Shown one piece after another: positions 16,056 through 23,375 of a DNA stretch of 55,884 nt. The stretch comes from Nanobdellota archaeon (lineage in GTDB: Archaea; Nanobdellota; Nanobdellia; Pacearchaeales; GW2011-AR1). Made by a program: the position numbers and the translations under genes. A model generated the notes under the pieces. It was given only the letters and a program-made list of their open reading frames with translations. It was not told where the DNA came from and did no database searches. Location of the stretch: assembly GCA_018816335.1 (NCBI GenBank), contig JAHIVP010000036.1, positions 1 through 55,884 on the forward strand, in the 5' to 3' direction. Within the stretch, counting starts at the first letter, position 1. Each line of letters opens with the position of its first letter.

Positions 16056-16894
16056 ATTATTTTTTTTAATATGGGAATTAAGGAGTTATTTATTTTATCT
16101 TCATTAAAGTGGTATATTGTATAACCTATATTTTTTAGTTCTTGGTCTCTTAACATTTCTTTACATTCATCACTATGCCAATATGAGCCATCACACTCTA
16201 TAATAACTTTTTTATTAATTAATCTAAAATCTGGAAATTTAAAACCATTCCTTGTTTTTAAGTATTTGTTAAATAGATAATCTTTATTCTCAATAAGACC
16301 AATTATATCTAATATTCTTTTCATTTCTATTTCAATATTAGTTTTTTTATTTCTTCTTAGTTTGGAATTGATTTGTAGTTTTGGGTTTGCTTTGTATAAT
16401 TCACTTTTCTTTTTCCTCACATCATGTCTTTTAGCTGGATTATTTGTAAGATTTCTAGCTGTAAGCTCAGGATTCTTTCTACCTTTCCAATATCCATCAT
16501 AATCCGAAAGTTGATTTCTTTTTATATTAAATTTAATGAGATAATTCCTTATTGTTTCAGTACAAACATTTAAAGATTCAGCAATTTCCCTACATGATTT
16601 ATTTTTATGAATATACTCTTTGATAAAATATTCTTTGGGTAAATCAAGTTTTAAGTTTGCTTTACTAATATTTTTACAATGTTGTTTAGTTCTAATTCTA
16701 CCTTTAAGTGCTTTTGATATTTTATCATTATCTCTAAATTTATCTATTGTTATTTTAAGTTGTTCTTTCCTACCCCTAATAGTAACCCCTTTTCTTAGTA
16801 GAATTTTTTTTACAGTAGTACAACATTTAACATTAATAATTGGACATAATTGCCTTAAACTAAATCCTGATTTATATAATTCAACAATATCCAT
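16052..16894 (-). CDS. Vsr-like homing endonuclease inside the split ATPase gene
   Basis: 280 residues. Two helix-turn-helix segments (residues 5-35 and about 95-115: CREIAESLNVCTETIRNYLI) and a basic linker precede a Vsr/DUF559-type nuclease domain: FPDFRLINKKVIIECDGSYW, then HSD and IGYTIYHFNED. It lies between the intein halves on the same strand; its stop overlaps the C-half start (ATGA). Free-standing Vsr-like endonucleases between split-intein halves are the known 'fractured gene' arrangement (Dassa and colleagues, 2009). It probably cleaves the intact ATPase gene. Confidence 0.8.
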   Translation of the reverse strand: MDIVELYKSGFSLRQLCPIINVKCCTTVKKILLRKGVTIRGRKEQLKITIDKFRDNDKISKALKGRIRTKQHCKNISKANLKLDLPKEYFIKEYIHKNKSCREIAESLNVCTETIRNYLIKFNIKRNQLSDYDGYWKGRKNPELTARNLTNNPAKRHDVRKKKSELYKANPKLQINSKLRRNKKTNIEIEMKRILDIIGLIENKDYLFNKYLKTRNGFKFPDFRLINKKVIIECDGSYWHSDECKEMLRDQELKNIGYTIYHFNEDKINNSLIPILKKII

Positions 16895-16895
16895 T

Positions 16896-17036
16896 TTACT
16901 TAGTTTTTAGCTTTTTTATTATAACATATTCTCCTTCTTTTATGTCACAACTTTTGGGAATGGTAACTAACTTTTGATTTATTTTTTTATTTATCCATAC
17001 TTTCATAATTACTTCTTTAATTCCCTTTGAATCCAT
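16896..17036 (-). CDS. AbrB/SpoVT-like 46-residue protein
   Basis: MKVWINKKINQKLVTIPKSC then DIKEGEYVIIKKL is a swapped-hairpin AbrB pattern. It has its own minus-strand promoter (AAAAGGTTTATATAG, about 17067-17053), 17 bases before its ATG. It stops one base before the endonuclease ATG, so the two form a small unit inside the broken ATPase gene. It may repress its own unit. Confidence 0.65.
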   Translation of the reverse strand: MDSKGIKEVIMKVWINKKINQKLVTIPKSCDIKEGEYVIIKKLKTK

Positions 17037-17052
17037 AATATTATATAATATT

Positions 17053-17067
17053 AGAACTATATAAACC
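17053..17067 (-). promoter_or_regulatory. promoter inside the split ATPase locus
   Basis: Read on the minus strand, CGAAAAGGTTTATATAG is a good BRE/TATA placed after the N-half stop and ahead of the AbrB-like and endonuclease genes. The C-half could thus be made from a different transcript than the N-half. Confidence 0.6.
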
Positions 17068-17073
17068 TTTTCG

Positions 17074-17457
17074 TTATTTTACTAAGATTAAATCACCTTC
17101 TTTTATATGTGATAGTTTTGTTTCTTCAATAGAATTACCTTTTTTAACAAAAAATATATGGTCTTTTGAAGCCTTGATTTTCTTTCCAGATTCAGTTTCA
17201 ATTTCAAAAACTTCTTTTTTACCAGATTTTATTTTAGTTGCTAAATCTATCTCTTTTCTTTTTTTATCCAAGTTGTAGCTATAAACACTAAATGTTTGAT
17301 TATGGTTTAAATCACCAATTTTCAATTTTCCTTTTGGTGTATCTATCTGGCTATCATTAGAGATACACTTACCTAAAATTAAATATTGCTCATTTCTTAC
17401 TTTTCCATATTCATCTTTTAAAGAGAAGTAGGTATGGGTTTCAGTTATTAATCTCAT
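17074..17457 (-). CDS. ATPase N-terminal exon fused to split-intein N-half
   Basis: 127 residues. Residues 1-30 are host protein ending QYLILGK. Cys31 starts an intein: CISNDSQIDTPKGKLKIGDL (block A) and KKIKASKDHIFFV (block B, with the conserved His). It ends in IKEGDLILVK. No C-terminal splice region is present; that part is encoded at 16055. The junction is exactly inside the P-loop, a favoured intein site. Start overlaps the Hjc-like gene by 17 bases. Confidence 0.88.
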   Translation of the reverse strand: MRLITETHTYFSLKDEYGKVRNEQYLILGKCISNDSQIDTPKGKLKIGDLNHNQTFSVYSYNLDKKRKEIDLATKIKSGKKEVFEIETESGKKIKASKDHIFFVKKGNSIEETKLSHIKEGDLILVK

Positions 17458-17776
17458 GTGGATGATATAAATATTTAGTTATTTTTACTTTAGGTTTTCC
17501 CCTTCCTAGATATTTATAAATCCATAACTCAGCCATAATCCCTTGAATCTTAGCAAATGTTCTAATCCTTTCAAATTGCTCTAACTCTCTTTTATTAGGA
17601 TAATAATTCTTTTGGTGACACTCTTTTACTTCAACTACTTTAATAACTTCCCCACAACATATAACCATAAAGTCAGCTCCTTGAGAACCAATAGCAATCT
17701 TAGTAACATTATCTTTTCCAAACTCATTTATCAGTTGATGTTTTGCAATTAACTCTGAAGCATATCCTTTTCTCAT
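17441..17776 (-). CDS. Hjc-like PD-(D/E)XK nuclease
   Basis: 111 residues, near the length of archaeal Holliday-junction resolvases. Motifs: RKGYASELIAKHQL (catalytic Glu), GSQGADFMVI (Asp) and KVVEVKECHQKNYYPNK (E-X-K), then a basic C-terminus. Likely resolves branched DNA in replication or packaging. Translation overlaps the ATPase N-half and the gene upstream. Confidence 0.75.
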   Translation of the reverse strand: MRKGYASELIAKHQLINEFGKDNVTKIAIGSQGADFMVICCGEVIKVVEVKECHQKNYYPNKRELEQFERIRTFAKIQGIMAELWIYKYLGRGKPKVKITKYLYHPHEINN

Positions 17777-18066
17777 CCTAATTCCTCCCTATATTTATTT
17801 ACTTGTGCATCTATCCCAGTTCTAATTTTAAGTTTTTTTTCTGCTTTAATTATCCCACTAATTCTTGTTAGCATATATGAAACTTGTTTATTATTAATAA
17901 CTTGATTCTCCATTAAAAAGTTTACAACCATCTTTATTTTATTAAAAGTTATTTGCTCTTTTTCTTTCTTCAGTTTCTTTATTTTGTCTCTTATACAATT
18001 TCTTGCTCTTGTTAATTTTACTATTAATTCTTCTTTATCTAGCCGTTGTAGTTGTTTTTTGCTCAT
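17773..18066 (-). CDS. small helical protein
   Basis: 97 residues, charged, probably coiled coil near residues 10-60 (LVKLTRARNCIRDKIKKLKK). Overlaps both neighbours by four bases. Not recognised. Confidence 0.65.
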   Translation of the reverse strand: MSKKQLQRLDKEELIVKLTRARNCIRDKIKKLKKEKEQITFNKIKMVVNFLMENQVINNKQVSYMLTRISGIIKAEKKLKIRTGIDAQVNKYREELG

Positions 18067-18287
18067 CCTAATTTAAATGTCTCCGTTTTATTTTGATAGT
18101 AACAAGTACACCAATCGTCAATAGCCCAATTTCCACTATTTTTTATACTATGGTATAAAGCTCCTCTTTCTTCACATTTTTCTTTACACATAGAATCAGA
18201 AACTACTCCAAAAATTATTCCAATAAAAACAAAAACTATAGCAATAATAACTACAATTACAACCAACAATCCGAATGTTATTCTCAT
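18063..18287 (-). CDS. small membrane-anchored Cys-containing protein
   Basis: 74 residues: a membrane helix (5-30) followed by a short domain with four Cys (SMCKEKCEERG, WCTCYYQNK), probably outside the cell and disulfide-bonded. Coupled by overlap to both neighbours. Confidence 0.65.
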   Translation of the reverse strand: MRITFGLLVVIVVIIAIVFVFIGIIFGVVSDSMCKEKCEERGALYHSIKNSGNWAIDDWCTCYYQNKTETFKLG

Positions 18288-18802
18288 CCTGTTCCTCCTT
18301 CAGCTATAATCTCAGACTGTCCAAATTGTCTTTTATGTGGTTCTATTTTTCTAAATCCTGTATGTTCTAATATCTTAAAAGCATCACTAGGAATTGTCTG
18401 TCTTTGTAATGTAGATATTTTAATTAGAGTTACAAAACAATCATATAGTTCTCTTTGTAGTAAAGCAACCTTAGAAGCAGTCTTCAAAAAGAACTTTTTA
18501 AGTATAATCTCTTTTTTTTCTTTCTTAGCAAATTTCTTATCTTCAATAGCATCATAAAATGTCTTCACCTTAGCAATATGTTTATTTAAAACAATAATAT
18601 CTTTTTTAGTTTTCTCCCAATCTTTTTCTAATTCTTCATACTTGCTTTTTACATATTTTTCTCCTAAGTCAGATATTAAAAGATTAACAGTTTCAATCAT
18701 ATAATAAACATCAACTGATAGTCTTTCAGAACAATACATCCCTAGATTCCTTAAACATATCTGACTTACTAAAGGACTAACTGATTTTAATTTACTTTCC
18801 AT
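18284..18802 (-). CDS. soluble helical protein
   Basis: 172 residues, helix-rich and basic, with LVSQICLRNLGMYCSERLSV near the start and coiled-coil segments at 55-110. Not recognised. Ribosome-binding and stop overlap are typical of this operon. Confidence 0.65.
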   Translation of the reverse strand: MESKLKSVSPLVSQICLRNLGMYCSERLSVDVYYMIETVNLLISDLGEKYVKSKYEELEKDWEKTKKDIIVLNKHIAKVKTFYDAIEDKKFAKKEKKEIILKKFFLKTASKVALLQRELYDCFVTLIKISTLQRQTIPSDAFKILEHTGFRKIEPHKRQFGQSEIIAEGGTG

Positions 18803-18822
18803 TTTAATTTATTTATTAATTA

Positions 18823-19056
18823 TTAAATATCCTCCATCTTTTCAATTCTATATAATAATTGATGACAAACTAAAAAAGCACATTCATCACAAACATATCT
18901 TCTAGATTTTTGTCCTTTATTATTAGTTGTTGGAATAGAGCAATTGTTCTTTGTATCTACCTCATATCTACTAATTAGTTTACCACATAGTGAACAGTAA
19001 ATCCAATAGCTTCTATCTATTTTTGTTTTTTTCATTTTATTCAGTTTTATTTTCAA
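18823..19056 (-). CDS. small four-Cys zinc-binding protein
   Basis: 77 residues with two Cys pairs: IYCSLCGKLISRYEV and RRYVCDECAF. A TTG start at 19056 sits seven bases after AAGGAGGT, which favours it over the ATG at 19035. Possibly a transcription or adaptor factor. Confidence 0.6.
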   Translation of the reverse strand: MKIKLNKMKKTKIDRSYWIYCSLCGKLISRYEVDTKNNCSIPTTNNKGQKSRRYVCDECAFLVCHQLLYRIEKMEDI

Positions 19057-19197
19057 TTACTGAACCTCCTTTTCATCATATATTTTTATTTGATTTAAAA
19101 TCATAGATAATAAATTAATACAACAATCTTTTCTGCAAATCTCTTTATGTTTTTCTAATAATTTAATTATTTCTTCTTTTTTTAATTTTGTTTCCAT
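19057..19197 (-). CDS. small peptide with Cys motif
   Basis: 46 residues, helical, containing EICRKDCCINLL. Its end holds the AGGAGGT site used by the next gene. Overlaps the HNH gene's end by 16 bases. Not recognised. Confidence 0.5.
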   Translation of the reverse strand: METKLKKEEIIKLLEKHKEICRKDCCINLLSMILNQIKIYDEKEVQ

Positions 19198-19568
19198 TTT
19201 ATATTCCTATTTATATGTTCCTCGCAGTAAGGATGCCAACTTTCAAATTTACCATTTACTACCTCAATAAATTCATCAGGAATCTTTTTCATACATTCCC
19301 AACAAGTAATATTATGAACTAATTTATGTGGATGAACATATCTTTTTATTGTAGTTGTACTATACTTAGAGCCATCACCTAACTTTGGTCTCCAATGATT
19401 AATTCCATGAACATCATCATGGCATTTTCTACATAAAACTTGAAGATTATTGCGTTTCCCATTTGCTATCCCATCTTTATGATGAACAGTCAAGTGGTAT
19501 TGAATTCCACATTTACTACAAAGATGCTTATCCTTAGGTATCTTACCATATTTATTTGTAATAACCAT
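19182..19568 (-). CDS. HNH endonuclease
   Basis: About 128 residues from ATG 19568 (MVITNKYGKIPKDKH). HNH core: HLCSKCGIQYHLTVHHKDG, NNLQVLCRKCHDDVH. A second Cys pair (CWECM...C) lies nearer the C-terminus. An earlier reading to 19637 would overlap the upstream gene in full, so the ATG one base after that gene's stop is chosen. Second HNH protein in the window; possibly packaging-related or a mobile nuclease. Confidence 0.8.
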   Translation of the reverse strand: MVITNKYGKIPKDKHLCSKCGIQYHLTVHHKDGIANGKRNNLQVLCRKCHDDVHGINHWRPKLGDGSKYSTTTIKRYVHPHKLVHNITCWECMKKIPDEFIEVVNGKFESWHPYCEEHINRNIKWKQN

Positions 19569-19569
19569 T

Positions 19570-19809
19570 TTATAAACAACTCTCCCCAACATGAACACCA
19601 TACTCCACCATTTCTTCTCTACAATATTCATTAGCAAATCTAATAGCTTCTTGTAGTGTGCTAAATCTTTTTAACTTAGTTTCTTCACTAGGGATAAAAT
19701 TATTATCAACACAATAATGAAGATGAACTTCAAACTGATTATTCTTCCATTCCTTATTTCTTAAAATTATTAATTGATTATTTGATGACATTTTATTCTG
19801 GGTATTCAT
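19570..19809 (-). CDS. small protein, distant QALAFAKQYMR-like helix
   Basis: 79 residues (or 73 from codon 7). FSTLQEAIRFANEYCREE near residues 48-66 has the same spacing as the KSQALAFAKQYMR helix of the plus-strand family. Similarity is weak. Overlaps the upstream gene. Confidence 0.55.
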   Translation of the reverse strand: MNTQNKMSSNNQLIILRNKEWKNNQFEVHLHYCVDNNFIPSEETKLKRFSTLQEAIRFANEYCREEMVEYGVHVGESCL

Positions 19810-20152
19810 AACCTAACATTCCTATTGTTGCTTTTCTATATATATCTCCAACATCAAAACCTAAATCTTCAGTTTGTTGTGTTATAACTTTTAATGCTTG
19901 AATTATCAACTTCATATCTACTTTCATATGTTGTCTTATCTTATTAAATCTTTTCTCATCAAATTTATCAGATACTAAGAATTTTCTCCATAACTTATTA
20001 ATTCCCCTAGATTCAACATTAGCATTAAGAACAGATACAGAGATATTATAACAACAATAAAAATTCCAAATACCCCTACTATAATTTCTATTTAACATAT
20101 GTTCCTGAAACAGATTAATCTTCTTTTCCATGATTTGTTGTATTAATCTCAT
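19793..20152 (-). CDS. hypothetical helical protein
   Basis: 119 residues, soluble, helix-rich with Cys near residues 32-33 (FYCCYNISVSV). Start overlaps the zinc-ribbon gene stop (ATGA). Not recognised. Confidence 0.6.
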   Translation of the reverse strand: MRLIQQIMEKKINLFQEHMLNRNYSRGIWNFYCCYNISVSVLNANVESRGINKLWRKFLVSDKFDEKRFNKIRQHMKVDMKLIIQALKVITQQTEDLGFDVGDIYRKATIGMLGYEYPE

Positions 20153-20310
20153 CCTACATAACTCCTATTTTTTTCTTCACCATCATAAAGAGGATTAGGA
20201 CTTATCTTTCCACAAATAGGACACTCAACATATTCTTCAACAAGAGAACCATCTGCTATTTCAATCTGACTTCCACATCCACCTTTCCTTTTATTACATT
20301 CTATTATCAT
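20149..20310 (-). CDS. small zinc-ribbon protein
   Basis: 53 residues: MIIECNKRKGGCGSQIEI then YVECPICGKIS, a CxnC/CxxC zinc ribbon. Start and stop overlap both neighbours by four bases, strong evidence that it is translated. Confidence 0.65.
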   Translation of the reverse strand: MIIECNKRKGGCGSQIEIADGSLVEEYVECPICGKISPNPLYDGEEKNRSYVG

Positions 20311-20684
20311 TCTTCATCTCCAAATATAGTAAAAAACAAATCTATCAAGTAACACATTCTACCTCTGTTTTCTTTTACATAATATTTAATTGTTTCCATA
20401 GCATAATGAGAACCTATATCACTCCCAGACCCAAAATCCTCTAAAGAATATCTAATCATCTTAGCATCAAAATCATCAAGTAAAATTAATATTTTTTTAG
20501 CATCTTCTCCAAACAAACCAATATTACTACTAAGAAAATCATAACACTTAATAAATAACTTAGCTACATTTAAACTATCATATGAGATTGCTTTTCTAAG
20601 TTTCCTCATTTCCTCTAGTTCATCATCTTCAATTAAATCTACATCTTCTAGCTTAGTTTTAATGTTTTCTATATTAATATCCAT
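20307..20684 (-). CDS. acidic hypothetical protein
   Basis: 125 residues, acidic and helical (DVDLIEDDELEEMRKLRKAI). No membrane segment. Overlaps the upstream gene by 11 bases. Not recognised. Confidence 0.65.
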   Translation of the reverse strand: MDINIENIKTKLEDVDLIEDDELEEMRKLRKAISYDSLNVAKLFIKCYDFLSSNIGLFGEDAKKILILLDDFDAKMIRYSLEDFGSGSDIGSHYAMETIKYYVKENRGRMCYLIDLFFTIFGDEE

Positions 20685-21036
20685 CTTTAAGTTTTATTTT
20701 ATTTTTTAAACAATACCACTTTATATTTCTCATGTTAATATTTTCTCCATATTTTTCTATTAATTTATCTCTAACATGATATACAGACTTACCTTTCATA
20801 GTTTTTATAAATTTCTTGAAACTCTTAGATGAGAACAACTCAGGGTCTGGGTCAGTTTCTCTTGGAACAAAAATAATATTATTCAAATCACATATTTCTC
20901 TAAGCTCCTTATAACTATACAAGTTTCCTAAAATCAATTGAAAATCAAACTTAGTCTGTTTCATAGTAAATCCTTCATCTGCAAAACTTCTCAACAATTT
21001 AATTTTTTCTTTATCAAATATTTTATTTGTTTTCAT
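20674..21036 (-). CDS. hypothetical protein
   Basis: 120 residues, basic at the ends. SFADEGFTMKQTKFDFQ and two later helices could form helix-turn-helix units, but no family is clear. Overlaps the gene upstream by 14 bases. Confidence 0.6.
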   Translation of the reverse strand: MKTNKIFDKEKIKLLRSFADEGFTMKQTKFDFQLILGNLYSYKELREICDLNNIIFVPRETDPDPELFSSKSFKKFIKTMKGKSVYHVRDKLIEKYGENINMRNIKWYCLKNKIKLKDGY

Positions 21037-21190
21037 TATTAATTATCTCCATAATTTTATCATAGACCTCACTTACATCTGTCTTCAATATAGTAATTGT
21101 TTTTGTTGGTTTCTTGATTCCCTTAAATCCCTTTTCATATCTTCCAATTATTATCCTAACTCCATTAGTATTGTTCTTTAGTAGTTCCAT
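21023..21190 (-). CDS. first small gene of the minus operon
   Basis: 55 residues from ATG 21190 (MELLKNNTNGVRIIIGRY); an ATG at 21202 would add four. The promoter GAAAAGGTTTAAATAC (about 21229-21214) is about 24 bases upstream of 21190, favouring the shorter form. Not recognised. Confidence 0.55.
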   Translation of the reverse strand: MELLKNNTNGVRIIIGRYEKGFKGIKKPTKTITILKTDVSEVYDKIMEIINNENK

Positions 21191-21213
21191 TAATATAATC
21201 ATTTATAATAAGT

Positions 21214-21229
21214 ATTTAAACCTTTTCTA
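21214..21229 (-). promoter_or_regulatory. promoter of the 21.2-13.9 kb minus operon
   Basis: Minus-strand AGAAAAGGTTTAAATAC is a strong BRE/TATA. Most downstream genes overlap or nearly touch, so they are likely one transcript, apart from the internal promoter at 17053. Confidence 0.6.
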
Positions 21230-21258
21230 CACATAGAATTTAGATGATTATTTCTAAT

Positions 21259-21282
21259 ACCGAATAACTATGACTTATTCGG
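21259..21282. other. hairpin outside the transposon end
   Basis: ACCGAATAA and TTATTCGGT pair around CTATGAC. It may be a terminator or binding site. The same CCGAATAAC word occurs at 31661, ahead of the AbrB gene of the second transposon. Confidence 0.4.
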
Positions 21283-21352
21283 TTATATATGGAAAAATCC
21301 TTGTGTAAATTTTTTGTCTTTATAAATGGATTTTCCAAGAGAGTGTTCGGAA

Positions 21353-22591
21353 TTAGTGGCTTTTGATTACATTTTCTTCTCCTGTTAAGTTCGTGGCTTT
21401 TTGTTGTTTAATTGAATTTAATAAAAGTGTGTTCCATCTATTTCCATTAACTCCAATTCCACATTTTTCAGCAGGAGTTAATTTATCTCTTGTATTTTTC
21501 CTTACAAAGTTATGGAATACTCTAAAACCATCTTGATAACTTTGAACTTCTGTAACTCCTCTCCTGATTTTGTGAAATTCTTTTTGGTGTGAGTGATGGC
21601 TTTCTATTGCGTTGTTGTTAACAACTTTTCTTTTTCCAACAATAGAAGTATGCTTAACCTTTCTCTCATTGCCCCAATTTCTAAACGCTTTTCTAACTCC
21701 GTCTTGATAACCTGCGTATCTATCTGTTATAATCTGAAAGGGGATTTTTCCATTTTGTTTATGTGCTTCTTTGAAAACATGAACAGCGTCTTTTGATTTT
21801 CTACTTCTGCCCGAACATTCAGAAGCCAATAAGAATTTAGTTTTATTATCCATAACATTCCAAACATAATCATAATTTTTATTTGGGTTTTTCTTATCCT
21901 TTCCTCTTTTAGTCAAAATTAAGGTTTCGTCTGCGTTCCATACTCCTTTAATTTGTGGTTGTATTGTCTTGCTATATTTGTTCATTATCTTGCTAAACTT
22001 CAAAACCCAATCTCTAATAGTTACATGGCTTAATTTTAATCCATAGAATTGAGAAAATTGGTCTGCAATATCTCTATAAGATAAACCCTTATAATAACAA
22101 TCCATAGCCAAACAGACAAGTTTAGAATTTCCTTTAAGGTATTTTATTGGTTCTAATACAAATCTTTTCTTGCATGATTTACAGCAGTAAATTTGTTTTT
22201 CTCCTCTTGCTGTATTTCTTTTACCTCTCTTAAACATCTTATCGCAAGAACAATAAGGGCAAACATCTTTTTGAGGTTGTTCTATAATTAATTCTATTTC
22301 TTGAGTTACTTCTGGCTTAACTTCATATTTTGCTTTAATCTTTTCAAAAAGCAAAATTGCTTTAATGTGTTTGCAGTATAATCCTTTTCCTTTACATCTT
22401 CTTTGAAAGTCCTCGCACTCGCAAGAATAACTATCAATATGCGTAACTTTGTATTTCTTGCTTGAATTTTGAGAAGGCACAAGATAAGTAAACTCGTCTA
22501 TACTTTCAGGGTTGCCTTTTTCTAAAATTGCTTTTGCTCGTTCTTCTCTCCAAGAGGAGAAATTTTTTATGTATTCTGTTGTTTGTTCCAT
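21353..22591 (-). CDS. IS6/IS240-like DDE transposase with SWIM and zinc-ribbon domains
   Basis: 412 residues. SWIM-type zinc finger (about 50-80: SYSCECEDFQRRCKG...CKH), zinc ribbon (CPYCSCDKMFKRG, CCKSCKKRF), a helix-turn-helix region, then the catalytic core: WNADET, ITDRYAGYQDG, and NNAIESHHSHQKEFHKIRRG (D-D-E). The stop codon lies within the left terminal repeat, 14 bases from the end. Divergent promoter TTTATATATAACC. It probably moves the whole R-M cassette. Confidence 0.85.
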   Translation of the reverse strand: MEQTTEYIKNFSSWREERAKAILEKGNPESIDEFTYLVPSQNSSKKYKVTHIDSYSCECEDFQRRCKGKGLYCKHIKAILLFEKIKAKYEVKPEVTQEIELIIEQPQKDVCPYCSCDKMFKRGKRNTARGEKQIYCCKSCKKRFVLEPIKYLKGNSKLVCLAMDCYYKGLSYRDIADQFSQFYGLKLSHVTIRDWVLKFSKIMNKYSKTIQPQIKGVWNADETLILTKRGKDKKNPNKNYDYVWNVMDNKTKFLLASECSGRSRKSKDAVHVFKEAHKQNGKIPFQIITDRYAGYQDGVRKAFRNWGNERKVKHTSIVGKRKVVNNNAIESHHSHQKEFHKIRRGVTEVQSYQDGFRVFHNFVRKNTRDKLTPAEKCGIGVNGNRWNTLLLNSIKQQKATNLTGEENVIKSH

Positions 22592-22659
22592 TTTATCTAT
22601 TAGTTATTTACTAATTATATTAGTATATGGTTATATATAAACCTTTCGGTTTTTTCTGC

Positions 22660-22693
22660 AAACCTTTAAATATATGGATATCCATAGATATCC
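22660..22693 (+). promoter_or_regulatory. promoter and near-palindromic operator
   Basis: CCTTTAAATATAT is the TATA box and GGATATCCATAGATATCC (22676-22693) lies directly between it and the GTG start. A protein bound there would block transcription; the DUF2080-like product is the natural candidate. Confidence 0.6.
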
Positions 22694-22882
22694 GTGATAA
22701 ACATAAATACGACGACAGCAAAAAAACTTATTTTAGAAAGTGAGTATGAAAGGATTTATACCGACGAGGTTAAAACAAATGGTGGAAATTCTGGGAAGAT
22801 TGGATGTAAAAAAGAGTTTATCGGCAGGGAAGTTGTTATTTTTGTTCTTAAAGACAGAGGGAGTAAAAAAGATGGAAAATGA
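22694..22882 (+). CDS. DUF2080-like transposon-encoded protein
   Basis: 62 residues from GTG. AKKLILESEYERIYTDEVKT then GNSGKIGCKKEFIGREVVIF match the short archaeal 'transposon-encoded protein' family DUF2080, usually beside DDE transposases. Divergent from the transposase. Leaderless GTG start about 25 bases after the TATA box. Confidence 0.7.
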   Translation: MININTTTAKKLILESEYERIYTDEVKTNGGNSGKIGCKKEFIGREVVIFVLKDRGSKKDGK

Positions 22883-23087
22883 ACTAAGATTAATGGTAAA
22901 AGTTTTTGAAGATAAGATTAACAAGACAGAAGAAGAATACAAAAAAAAGAATAATGGGCAAGTTGATAGAGAAAAGATGGATAGATATGTTAATAGAAAA
23001 TTGAAAAAAGAGATTATGATATTGAATTTTGTTAATATAATGCCTTCTGCCCAAGCTGTGAATATTACCAAAAGATTTAAATACTAA
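22872..23087 (+). CDS. small helical protein
   Basis: 71 residues from ATG 22872, overlapping the DUF2080-like stop by 11 bases. Charged and probably coiled coil. A longer reading from 22740 is possible but would sit on top of the DUF2080-like gene, so the inner start is chosen. Role unknown. Confidence 0.5.
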   Translation: MENELRLMVKVFEDKINKTEEEYKKKNNGQVDREKMDRYVNRKLKKEIMILNFVNIMPSAQAVNITKRFKY

Positions 23088-23108
23088 TTATCTTTCCTAT
23101 TGACTAAT

Positions 23109-23375
23109 ATGGTTAATCCAATTCCAAAATGGGTGTGGAAGCGTTACGCTAAACTATGGCAAAAGTTTAGTGATAAATCTTTTACCTTTGAACAGGCAAA
23201 AAAAGAGCTTAAATTTGTAGATGGAAATACTTTAAGTGTTATGTTCAATGAATTAAAAACTGCTGGATGGATTGCTGTTAATCTTGATGAGAAAGATACC
23301 AGAAAGCGAGTTTATAATTTGTTAAATCCTATAACTATCGTGGAGAGTGTAAAAAATGATATTAAAAAAAATTAA
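23109..23375 (+). CDS. winged-helix regulator of the R-M operon
   Basis: 88 residues from ATG 23109 (a TTG at 23100 is an alternative). FTFEQAKKELKFVDGNTLSV and LKTAGWIAVNLDEKDTRKRV form a winged helix-turn-helix. A TATA AAGATTTAAATAC precedes it. Likely a control protein setting R-M expression. The next gene starts inside its end. Confidence 0.7.
   Translation: MVNPIPKWVWKRYAKLWQKFSDKSFTFEQAKKELKFVDGNTLSVMFNELKTAGWIAVNLDEKDTRKRVYNLLNPITIVESVKNDIKKN

Noticed and set aside
18823-18900. Attachment site for the serine recombinase
   Set aside because: No crossover repeat pair could be identified anywhere near the recombinase gene or elsewhere in the window by eye.
22740-22871. Longer 115-residue ORF over the DUF2080-like gene
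   Set aside because: The DUF2080-like frame is recognisable and has a promoter-fitted start, so only the part from ATG 22872 is kept.
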